A DNA stretch of 5,404 nucleotides. It comes from an uncultured Clostridia bacterium. Lineage in GTDB: Bacteria; Bacillota; Clostridia; Oscillospirales; Ruminococcaceae. The position numbers and the translations under genes are program-made. Of the stretch, positions 1 to 5,404 are shown one piece after another; the stretch's first letter is position 1; each line of letters begins with the position of its first letter. The stretch lies in assembly GCA_937894185.1 (NCBI GenBank), contig CALCSA010000063.1, positions 1 through 5,404 on the forward strand, given 5' to 3'. The notes under the pieces are model-generated. The model did not search any database. It was not told where the DNA came from and worked only from the letters and a program-made list of their open reading frames with translations.

Positions 1-1
1 G

Positions 2-40
2 CAGACGACCTTGGTTGCGGGGGTGGAGAGCAATGTTTAA
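2..40 (+). CDS. 3' end of an unidentified upstream gene (partial), overlapping the permease start
   Basis: An open frame enters from the left edge and stops at TAA (38-40), giving only twelve visible residues (QTTLVAGVESNV). The stop overlaps the permease ATG by 8 nt (ATGTTTAA), the same geometry as the gene junction at 3420-3427, which argues for a translationally coupled gene rather than a chance frame. In importers of this class the gene before the permease is often the ATP-binding subunit or the solute-binding protein, so the ATPase is a reasonable guess, but twelve residues cannot show it. The permease frame itself is also open to the window edge, so an alternative is that nothing ends here. 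Confidence 0.35.
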   Translation, partial: QTTLVAGVESNV

Positions 41-1688
41 GAAAGGCGTCCGGTTCGACTTCTGGAGCTTTGTGGGCATTGTTTCCATTGCGTTTTTTGG
101 AATGTTCCTCATCATTCCCGTTGGGCGGATGCTTATCTTTTCCTTCCAGACCACCGAAGGCACCGGCTTTAGCCTTGACAACTTTGTCAAGTTTTTTTCC
201 CGCCCCTACTACAGCACGGCCCTGAAAAACAGCGTGGTTGTGGTATTGTCTGCCACCATACTGGTCACCCTCATTGGAGTTCCTCTGGCTTATATTACCA
301 CCAACTTTAAGATCAAAGGCAGAAGAGTCGTCGATATTCTCATCATCATCTCCATGTTGTCGCCTCCCTTTTTGGGCGCCTACTCCTGGATTTTGATGCT
401 GGGCCGTAACGGTGTGATCACCAACTTTTTTAAGACTCTGTTCGGCATAAAGATGCCCAGTATCTATGGGTTTGGCGGCATCCTTCTGGTCTTTACCCTC
501 AAGCTCTTCCCCTATATCTACATGTACACCAAGGGCGCACTCAAAAAAGTGGACGCCTCTCTGGGAGAAGCGGCCGAAAGCCTTGGCTACCACGGATTCC
601 GCAAGGTGTTTAAGGTTAGCCTGCCTCTTGTGCTCCCCACCATTCTGGCCGGCGGAACCATCGTTTTCCTCCGCGCCTTTGCCGACTACGGTACCCCCCG
701 TTTGATTGGAGAAGGATACAGCACTCTACCTGTCATCATCTATCAGGAGTGGGTAAGCGAGACGGGAACCAACGCTTACTTTGCCTCTGCAGTGGCCATG
801 ATTATGATGGTCGTGGCAGCCATTGTGTTCTCTGTGCAAAAGTATATTTCCAACCGCAAAAACTACACCATGAGCATGCTCAACCCGCCCAAAGCCAAGC
901 AATTGACGGGAATTTCCAACCTGCTGGCCCACGGATATGTGTATCTCATCGTGTTTTTGGCCACCTTGCCCCAAGTGTATATCATCGCCATTTCCTTCCG
1001 CAACTCCAACGGCATCATGTGGACGGAAGGCTACGGGCTGGGCAACTACACCACCGTGTTTAAAAAGTCTTTGGGCTCCATCGGCAATACCTTTAAGTTT
1101 GCCATCATCGCCATTATCATCGTCATTGTACTGGGAACCCTGTTCGCCTACCTGACGGTGCGGCGGAAGAACCTGCTCTCCAAGCTGCTGGACGTGTTTA
1201 TCATGTTCCCCTACGTTATTCCCGGCACCATCTTCGGTCTGATTCTTCTGATGAGCTACAATCAGCCTCCCATGGTGCTCAGCGGCACGGCGGCCATTAT
1301 CATCATCTCCTATGTGGTGCGCCGGATGCCTTATACCGTGCGGTCCAGCGCCGCCATCCTGCGGCAAATCAGCCCCAGTATCGACGAGGCCTCCGCCAGT
1401 CTTGGCTACGGCTCCATGCAGACCTTCTTCCAGGTCACCATGCCGGTGATGGTGCCCGGTATCGTGTCGGGGGCAATCCTCAGCTGGATCACCATCATCA
1501 ACGAGCTGAGTTCTACCCTGATGCTGTACACCGGCAAGACCCAAACCATGACCGTGACCATCTTTCAGGAGATCAGCCGGGGAGGCTACGGTACCGCCTC
1601 CGCCCTTTCCACTATTTTGACCATCACCATGGTGGCATCCCTGCTGCTTTTCTTCAAGCTGACCAACTCGGAGGATATCAACCTCTAG
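33..1688 (+). CDS. Fused two-module ABC importer permease (Fe3+/polyamine/thiamine-type)
   Basis: Membrane-spanning subunit of a binding-protein-dependent ABC importer; 551 residues from the ATG at 33. It carries two BPD-type permease modules in one chain. Hydrophobic segments are visible near residues 13-36, 67-90, 101-122, 148-165, 199-216, 250-270, 301-321, 355-375, 386-408, 419-430, 472-490 and 520-541, about twelve in all. Each module has an EAA loop that docks on the ATPase: EAAESLGYHGF... at 179-198 and EASASLGYGSM... at 452-471, both followed by the usual hydrophobic P-rich helix. This double architecture is typical of FbpB/AfuB, ThiP and 2-aminoethylphosphonate permeases; substrate cannot be read from the permease. 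The ATG at 33 was preferred to the in-frame TTG at 15 because GGTGGAG lies 4 nt upstream of it. The ATPase and binding protein are not visible and probably lie to the left. No truncation or frameshift is seen; the C-terminus ends in a short polar tail after the last helix. Confidence 0.93.
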   Translation: MFKKGVRFDFWSFVGIVSIAFFGMFLIIPVGRMLIFSFQTTEGTGFSLDNFVKFFSRPYYSTALKNSVVVVLSATILVTLIGVPLAYITTNFKIKGRRVVDILIIISMLSPPFLGAYSWILMLGRNGVITNFFKTLFGIKMPSIYGFGGILLVFTLKLFPYIYMYTKGALKKVDASLGEAAESLGYHGFRKVFKVSLPLVLPTILAGGTIVFLRAFADYGTPRLIGEGYSTLPVIIYQEWVSETGTNAYFASAVAMIMMVVAAIVFSVQKYISNRKNYTMSMLNPPKAKQLTGISNLLAHGYVYLIVFLATLPQVYIIAISFRNSNGIMWTEGYGLGNYTTVFKKSLGSIGNTFKFAIIAIIIVIVLGTLFAYLTVRRKNLLSKLLDVFIMFPYVIPGTIFGLILLMSYNQPPMVLSGTAAIIIISYVVRRMPYTVRSSAAILRQISPSIDEASASLGYGSMQTFFQVTMPVMVPGIVSGAILSWITIINELSSTLMLYTGKTQTMTVTIFQEISRGGYGTASALSTILTITMVASLLLFFKLTNSEDINL

Positions 1689-1739
1689 CCCTTGTGAGCA
1701 CTGCGTACACCACTTTACTACTACCTTGCTTTTGCCCGG

Positions 1740-1776
1740 CAAACAAGCCGAAGGATATAATCCTTCGGCTTGTTTG
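1740..1776. terminator. Bidirectional intrinsic terminator between convergent genes
   Basis: A perfect 17-bp inverted repeat (1740-1756 with 1760-1776) closes on a 3-nt loop (ATA, 1757-1759). The inner 10 bp (GCCGAAGGAT/ATCCTTCGGC) are the GC-rich core; the outer part is A-rich on the left and T-rich on the right. Read on the plus strand, the core is followed by TTGTTTGTTTCTG, 51 nt after the permease stop. Read on the minus strand it is followed by TTGTTTG, the hairpin starting 28 nt after the DUF1667 gene stop. It lies alone in the 116-nt gap between two converging genes, as expected for a shared terminator. The U tract is interrupted by G, so efficiency is uncertain, and the plus-strand direction looks stronger. 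Confidence 0.87.
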
Positions 1777-1804
1777 TTTCTGCTATTTCCATTGCCTTGC
1801 CCTT

Positions 1805-2164
1805 TTACAAAGCTTCTCCCGTCGCCACAATATTGGCCCCCGTTCCCAGAATGTCGGGGACAATCACCTGATACCGGAGCACAGGCTTCGTAACGGAGAC
1901 TTCTTTGATTAAATCCATGCACTCCATCAGCTTTTCCTGTGGAACAGGCTGATCGGAGCGGACCGGAATCAAAGGCGTATCGGCTCCTTCCACCCTGACG
2001 GTGGTGGTGAGAATCCTCACCGGGTGGATAAACTCGTTTTTGGCATAATCTTCCCCCCGGATACACTGGTTCCCCTCCAAAGAGAGGACGGTGTCGTCCT
2101 CGCCGCGGACGATAATCTGGCAGCCAATGGGGCAGACAATGCAGGTAATGTGTTTTTCCGTCAT
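1805..2164 (-). CDS. DUF1667 four-cysteine protein, probable Fe-S partner of the glycerol-3-phosphate dehydrogenase
   Basis: A small soluble protein of 119 residues with no signal peptide or membrane segment. The N-terminus carries Cys8, Cys11, Cys15 and Cys34 (C-x2-C-x3-C-x18-C) in the context CIVCPIGC and NQCIRG. This is the known DUF1667 family, usually found beside FAD dehydrogenases of the GlpA/GlpO type; its biochemical role is, to my knowledge, not firmly defined. The cysteine spacing resembles the [4Fe-4S] site at the N-terminus of molybdopterin oxidoreductases, so a [4Fe-4S] cluster is a reasonable inference. The remaining part (about 45-119) has no further cysteines and no motif I recognise. 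It is the last gene of the minus-strand operon, starting 3 nt after the upstream stop, with GAAAGGGGTG placed 8 nt before the ATG. An electron-transfer or assembly subunit role is inferred from context. Confidence 0.9.
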   Translation of the reverse strand: MTEKHITCIVCPIGCQIIVRGEDDTVLSLEGNQCIRGEDYAKNEFIHPVRILTTTVRVEGADTPLIPVRSDQPVPQEKLMECMDLIKEVSVTKPVLRYQVIVPDILGTGANIVATGEAL

Positions 2165-2167
2165 TTT

Positions 2168-3427
2168 CTACACCCCTTTCGCCACATGGACTTCCAGTTT
2201 GCCCGCGCTCAAATCGGACATGGATACCTTGATATGTTCCATTTCCCCCGGGTTTACCTTGACGGCGCTTTTCTTCCCCAGTTCCTTCCCGTTGCAGAGC
2301 AGTCGGATTCGCACCTTTTCATCCGGGAGCCTGACCCGGAAGTACAGGTCAACCTCCCCTTCTTCCTCTGTAAGGGCGATATGCTGGGGGCAGATATACC
2401 GCACATTGTCCCCCGGCTCGCAGGTGACGGTGCCGCCGGACTGTGGCAGCTGACCCATGGCATAGCGGGCGGCCTCCCGCCCGGCCACTTCGCTTTCCCA
2501 AGACACATTGTCCACCAGATCGTTGACATGGACCACATTGCCACAGGCAAACAGACAGGGCATCGAGGTCTGCATACTTTGATTGACCACCGGCCCGCCG
2601 GTAATGGGGCTCATCTCCACGTGGGCGGTGCGGCTCAGCTCGTTTTCCGGAATCAGCCCCACCGAAAGCAACAGGGTATCGCAGGGATAAAACTCCTCGG
2701 TTTCCGGGATGGGCTTTTTGTTTTCATCCACCCGGGCCACATAGACCCCTTCCACCCGCCGGTTGCCCGTCACTCTGGTCACCGTGTGGGAGAGCAGCAG
2801 GGGAATGCCGAAATCATCCAGACACTGGACCCGGTTGCGGGTCAGCCCCGCCAAAAAGTCCATGATCTCCACCACTGCTACCACTTGTGCGCCTTCCAGC
2901 GTCATCCGCCGGGCCATGATCATGCCGATGTCCCCCGATCCGAGGATGACCACCCGGCGGCCCACCATTTCGTTCTGGCGGTTGATTAGCCTTTGCGCCG
3001 CGCCGGCCGTGTAGATGCCTGCCGGACGGGTTCCGGGAATCTGGATGTTGCCTCTGGTTCGCTCCCGGCAGCCCATGGCCAGCACCACGCTTTTGGCCCG
3101 AACGGTAGTGATTCCGTATTCTCCGTTGGTGCAGATAACCGTGCCGTCGGGCAGCACCTCCAGCACCATGGAGTTTAAAAGGGCTTTGACTCCCAGCTCC
3201 TGGGCCTGCCGGATAAACCGTCCGGCGTATTCCGGTCCGGTCAGCTCTTCATCGTAATAGGAAAGCCCAAATCCAGGATGAATGCACTGCTGCAAAATCC
3301 CCCCCAGTGAGCTGTCTCTTTCGATGACGAGGACCTGCCCGGCCCCCTGCTTTTTAGCGGAGACAGCGGCGGCCAATCCCGCCGGGCCTCCCCCAATGAC
3401 TGCAACGTCACAACTCATCTCATACAT
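2168..3427 (-). CDS. NAD(P)/FAD-dependent oxidoreductase, putative electron-transfer subunit of the G3P dehydrogenase
   Basis: A 419-residue pyridine-nucleotide oxidoreductase-fold protein. Domains: FAD-binding Rossmann motif GGGPAG at 12-17 with Glu36 at the end of the second strand; an inserted NAD-binding motif GSGDIG at 163-168 with the acidic Glu187 that usually favours NAD(H) over NADP(H); the second FAD motif CGN at 295-297. No CxxC redox disulfide is present, so it is not a thioredoxin reductase or lipoamide dehydrogenase. Residues about 335-419 form an extra beta-rich tail of unknown role. The fold and the operon partners recall the alpha subunits of multi-subunit amino-acid dehydrogenases (HcnB/OoxA class), which move electrons from a DAO-fold subunit. 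It is not the same family as E. coli GlpB despite the parallel position. The start at 3427 overlaps the upstream stop by 8 nt and has GAAAGGG 9 nt upstream, which supports it over the in-frame Met4. Confidence 0.88.
   Translation of the reverse strand: MYEMSCDVAVIGGGPAGLAAAVSAKKQGAGQVLVIERDSSLGGILQQCIHPGFGLSYYDEELTGPEYAGRFIRQAQELGVKALLNSMVLEVLPDGTVICTNGEYGITTVRAKSVVLAMGCRERTRGNIQIPGTRPAGIYTAGAAQRLINRQNEMVGRRVVILGSGDIGMIMARRMTLEGAQVVAVVEIMDFLAGLTRNRVQCLDDFGIPLLLSHTVTRVTGNRRVEGVYVARVDENKKPIPETEEFYPCDTLLLSVGLIPENELSRTAHVEMSPITGGPVVNQSMQTSMPCLFACGNVVHVNDLVDNVSWESEVAGREAARYAMGQLPQSGGTVTCEPGDNVRYICPQHIALTEEEGEVDLYFRVRLPDEKVRIRLLCNGKELGKKSAVKVNPGEMEHIKVSMSDLSAGKLEVHVAKGV
2171..2180 (-). promoter_or_regulatory. 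Ribosome binding site of the DUF1667 gene
   Basis: GAAAGGGGTG on the minus strand, within the last codons of the upstream gene, with the GGGG core 8 nt before the ATG at 2164. Together with the 3-nt gap this suggests coupled translation. Confidence 0.8.
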
Positions 3428-4883
3428 TGGCGATTACCCTTTCCCCGCGGACCTTTCCGGTTATCATGTGAGAACCTGTCTGATTTTTGCGAATCTCCTC
3501 AGTGGAAACTCCCAGCTCCCGTCCTAAAATCTCGATGACTCTCGGGCCGCAAAAGCCGCCCTGACATCTGCCCATCCCCGCGCGCAGCCGCCGTTTGATG
3601 GCGTCCACCGACCGGGCCGGTATGGGGCGGTGAATGGCCTCCACAATCTCCCCCTCGGTGATGGTCTCGCAGCGGCAGATCACCTTTCCGTACAGGGGAT
3701 TTTCCCGGATGAGGGCATCCTGTTCCTCATAGGTCATCTCGTGGAACCGGGGAATCCCCTTGCGGATGGGGTCAAAGTCGGGATTAAAGTTGACAGGCAT
3801 GCCAATTTCAATCAGCCTTTGGGCCACATACTTGCCCAGAGAAGCCGAGGCTGTCAGCCCGGTGGAGCGCACCCCGGAGAGATTCACGTAGTTCTTCACG
3901 TCGTCATAGGTGTCTACATGAAGCCCCTCGGGATTGCGGTTGGGCCGCAGTCCGCAGTACTGGGTGATGCTGTCCTTGAGGTTTACGTTGGGAATCAGCC
4001 GGCGCACATCGGTTTCAATGCTGGCAAGGCCCTCAGACGTGGTGGAGTAATCCTGCTTGTCCTCCAGTTCTTCCGCCGTGGGGCCCACCAGCATGTTCCC
4101 GTGAATGGTGGGGCACATCAGCTTGCCCTTGGTCACCTTGGTGGGAATGGGCAGCACAATGTGGTTGACCTTGCAGGTTGTGTTCTTGTCCAGAATGTAG
4201 AATTGGCCCTTGCGGGGATTGACGGTGTAGTCGTTCTTCCCCACCATAGCCGCCACGTCGTCGCAGTACAGGCCGGCGGCGTTGACGATATACGTCGCCT
4301 GAACCTCTCCCGCTGTTGTCTGAGCCCCCACCACCCTGCCGTTTTCCACCCGGATCCCGGTCACTTGGGTGTTGAGCAAAAAGTGGGCGCCGTTTTGCTG
4401 TGCATTTTCCGCGTAGGCCACCACCAAAAGAAAGGGGTCGATGATATTTTCCCGTGGAATGTACAGTCCCGCCTTCACCTCGGGATTTAAATTGGGCTCC
4501 ATGGCCAGCAGCTGTTCCCCTGTCAGATACTCCACATCGTAAACCCGGTTTTGAAAAGCCTTGGCTTTCAGGGCCGGCAGCTTTTCGAACTGCTCATCGG
4601 TAAAAGCCGGAAGGATAGCCCCCACTTTTTGATATGGCACATCCAGCTGCTTGGTCAGCAGCTCGTACATGGGATTGGCAGCCACCACCAGTTGGGATTC
4701 CAGAGTTCCCGGTGGAGCGTCGTATCCTGTGTGGATGATGGCGCTGTTGGATTTGGAGGCCTCCCCTCCCACATCTTCGTTTTTATCTACCACCAAAACC
4801 TTCAGCCGGTACTTGGTGAGCTCTCTGGCAATTGCACAGCCAACCGCCCCTGCACCAATAACCAGCACATCGGTTTGTAACAT
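3420..4883 (-). CDS. glpA: FAD-dependent glycerol-3-phosphate dehydrogenase, GlpA-like, with C-terminal BFD [2Fe-2S] domain
   Basis: A 487-residue DAO-superfamily flavoprotein. It probably oxidises sn-glycerol-3-phosphate to dihydroxyacetone phosphate in the cytoplasm. Visible signs: FAD motif GAGAVG at 10-15 with Asp33 closing the dinucleotide fold; a substrate-side segment SAIIHTGYD with His51, the position proposed from memory as catalytic base in mycoplasmal GlpO; NAAG at 201-204; GLRP at 311-314; and a C-terminal BFD-like domain about 400-450 with Cys403, Cys405, Cys440 and Cys445 (C-x-C-x34-C-x4-C), a [2Fe-2S] site. E. coli GlpA (about 540 residues) has the same order of domains. No transmembrane segment is present. 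It follows glycerol kinase and overlaps the next gene by 8 nt. GAAAGGGGTC 7 nt before the ATG supports the start. L-2-hydroxyglutarate oxidase-like enzymes share this fold; the glpK neighbour decides in favour of glycerol-3-phosphate. Confidence 0.88.
   Translation of the reverse strand: MLQTDVLVIGAGAVGCAIARELTKYRLKVLVVDKNEDVGGEASKSNSAIIHTGYDAPPGTLESQLVVAANPMYELLTKQLDVPYQKVGAILPAFTDEQFEKLPALKAKAFQNRVYDVEYLTGEQLLAMEPNLNPEVKAGLYIPRENIIDPFLLVVAYAENAQQNGAHFLLNTQVTGIRVENGRVVGAQTTAGEVQATYIVNAAGLYCDDVAAMVGKNDYTVNPRKGQFYILDKNTTCKVNHIVLPIPTKVTKGKLMCPTIHGNMLVGPTAEELEDKQDYSTTSEGLASIETDVRRLIPNVNLKDSITQYCGLRPNRNPEGLHVDTYDDVKNYVNLSGVRSTGLTASASLGKYVAQRLIEIGMPVNFNPDFDPIRKGIPRFHEMTYEEQDALIRENPLYGKVICRCETITEGEIVEAIHRPIPARSVDAIKRRLRAGMGRCQGGFCGPRVIEILGRELGVSTEEIRKNQTGSHMITGKVRGERVIANV
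3437..3443 (-). promoter_or_regulatory. Ribosome binding site of the NAD/FAD oxidoreductase gene
   Basis: GAAAGGG on the minus strand, 9 nt before the ATG at 3427 and inside the end of the GlpA-like gene. It favours this start over Met4, which would sit 18 nt away. Confidence 0.75.
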
Positions 4884-4890
4884 GCTTAAA

Positions 4891-4900
4891 GACCCCTTTC
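4891..4900 (-). promoter_or_regulatory. Ribosome binding site of the GlpA-like gene
   Basis: GAAAGGGGTC on the minus strand, with its GGGG core 9 nt before the ATG at 4883. It pairs with the UUUC-extended Firmicutes anti-SD tail and fixes the start. Confidence 0.8.
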
Positions 4901-4917
4901 AAAGGATAACGTTGTAA

Positions 4918-4951
4918 GATCCGGCCGGCCGTGTCTTTGGCAGGCCGGATC
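4918..4951. other. GC-rich inverted repeat (hairpin) between glpK and glpA
   Basis: A 9-bp perfect repeat, GATCCGGCC (4918-4926) and GGCCGGATC (4943-4951), can be extended after one mismatch by 3 bp (4928-4930 with 4939-4941) around an 8-nt loop. It is the only structure in the 83-nt gap. On the transcribed minus strand it is followed by CTTACAACG, not a U tract, so it is a poor intrinsic terminator. It may instead be an RNA-processing or mRNA-stabilising hairpin between kinase and dehydrogenase, a weak attenuator, or a DNA operator; none of these can be chosen from the sequence. No convincing promoter was seen for glpA in the gap. Confidence 0.6.
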
Positions 4952-4966
4952 GATTTGCACATCAGG

Positions 4967-5404
4967 TCAGACCGTGACAGCCTCGGCTGTTTCTTTGAAT
5001 TCTACCCACTTCTTGGAGCGCTCTACCGCCCTGCGCCAATCATGGAGCAGGCTTTCTCGTTGGTCGGCGCTCATGTTGGGCTCAAACCGGCGGCCCAGCT
5101 TCCACTTAGAGGTCAGCTCATCCAGACTGGAAAACTCCCCGATTCCCAACGCCGCCAGATAGGCAGCCCCCAACGCCGTTGTCTCGGTAATCACCGGCAC
5201 ATCCACCGGGATTCCCATAATATCCGACTGGAACTGCATGAGGAAGTTGTTGGCCACCATGCCGCCGTCCACCCGCATCACCTGAATGGGAATGCCGGAA
5301 TCCCGGTTCATCACTTCCAGATTGTCGTTGACCTGATAGGCCACGCTTTCCAGAGTGGCTCTCACCAGCTGCTCCTTGGTGGTTCCACCGGTCAGCCCCA
5401 CAAT
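4967..5404 (-). CDS. glpK: Glycerol kinase, C-terminal 145 residues (5' part beyond the window)
   Basis: ATP-dependent kinase making sn-glycerol-3-phosphate from glycerol. Only the last 145 residues of an enzyme of about 500 are present; the frame continues past the right edge, and the first visible codons read I-V-G-L-T-G-G, so the GTG at 5401 is an internal valine, not a start. The fragment is the C-terminal FGGY domain: GLTGGTTKEQLVRATLE matches the second FGGY signature, and VDGGMVANNFLMQFQSDI is almost identical to the E. coli GlpK nucleotide-binding segment, followed by ETTALGAAYLAALG. The stop is TGA at 4967-4969. The PTS-phosphorylated histidine region found in some Firmicutes lies outside the window, so that form of control cannot be judged. 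It is the upstream partner of the GlpA-like gene, 83 nt away on the same strand, and supplies its expected substrate. Confidence 0.97.
   Translation of the reverse strand: MVGLTGGTTKEQLVRATLESVAYQVNDNLEVMNRDSGIPIQVMRVDGGMVANNFLMQFQSDIMGIPVDVPVITETTALGAAYLAALGIGEFSSLDELTSKWKLGRRFEPNMSADQRESLLHDWRRAVERSKKWVEFKETAEAVTV

Noticed and set aside
15..17. TTG start for the permease
   Set aside because: It has no ribosome binding site visible and adds six polar residues (through R-G-W-R-A); the ATG at 33 has GGTGGAG just upstream.
726..2066. 446-residue open frame on the minus strand, antisense to the permease
   Set aside because: It runs through the permease, the terminator hairpin and the DUF1667 gene; its translation is rich in H, G, Q and D with no hydrophobic core or motif. 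It is a shadow of GC-biased codons.
2024..2989. 321-residue plus-strand frame antisense to the NAD/FAD oxidoreductase
   Set aside because: Composition is H- and P-rich and without domain signs, while the minus strand shows clear FAD and NAD motifs over the same bases.
3630..4490. 286-residue plus-strand frame antisense to the GlpA-like gene
   Set aside because: Rich in G, H and V with no recognisable motif; fully explained as the complement of a well-supported gene.
4884..4966. Internal promoter or catabolite (cre) operator before the GlpA-like gene
   Set aside because: No pair of -35/-10 boxes with good spacing and no match to the cre consensus was found on the minus strand.
5399..5401. 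GTG as the start of a 144-residue protein
   Set aside because: The frame stays open to the window edge, and the sequence before and after the codon matches the interior of glycerol kinase.
1..5404. CRISPR array, tRNA/rRNA gene, insertion sequence or riboswitch
   Set aside because: Almost all bases lie in well-supported genes; the two gaps (116 and 83 nt) hold only the hairpins described, with no direct repeats or RNA gene signatures.

Overview
The window looks like a piece of an anaerobic Gram-positive genome, probably a Clostridia/Oscillospirales-type gut or sediment Firmicute. This rests on moderately high GC, strong purine-rich ribosome binding sites complementary to the Firmicutes 16S tail, and a gene set (glycerol kinase, FAD dehydrogenase with a BFD [2Fe-2S] domain, NAD/FAD oxidoreductase, DUF1667 protein) that is common in Clostridia. 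The taxonomic guess is inference from gene content; there is no marker gene here.

Layout: (1) Bases 1-1688, plus strand: the last codons of an unidentified gene, overlapping by 8 nt a fused two-module ABC permease of the Fe3+/polyamine/thiamine importer type. (2) Bases 1689-1804: a short convergent intergenic gap holding a 17-bp perfect hairpin with U-rich flanks on both strands, a likely bidirectional terminator. (3) Bases 1805-5404, minus strand, read right to left: the C-terminal 145 residues of glycerol kinase (cut by the window edge), an 83-nt gap with a GC-rich hairpin, a GlpA-like FAD dehydrogenase with a C-terminal BFD [2Fe-2S] domain, an NAD/FAD oxidoreductase (8-nt overlap), and a small four-cysteine DUF1667 protein (3-nt gap). 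More than 95 % of the window is coding.

How the genes work together: GlpK phosphorylates glycerol to sn-glycerol-3-phosphate. The FAD dehydrogenase most likely oxidises this to dihydroxyacetone phosphate. The other two proteins are best read as electron-transfer partners that carry electrons to (or from) NAD(H) through the [2Fe-2S] cluster, a second FAD and possibly a [4Fe-4S] cluster on the DUF1667 protein. No membrane anchor of the GlpC type is seen in the window. The permease is convergent and so probably a separate transcription unit; nothing in the window shows that it imports glycerol or a glycerol ester.

The part most worth attention is the small DUF1667 protein. Its N-terminus has the same first three cysteine positions and similar flanking residues as the [4Fe-4S] site at the N-terminus of molybdopterin formate dehydrogenases, but without the rest of that enzyme.
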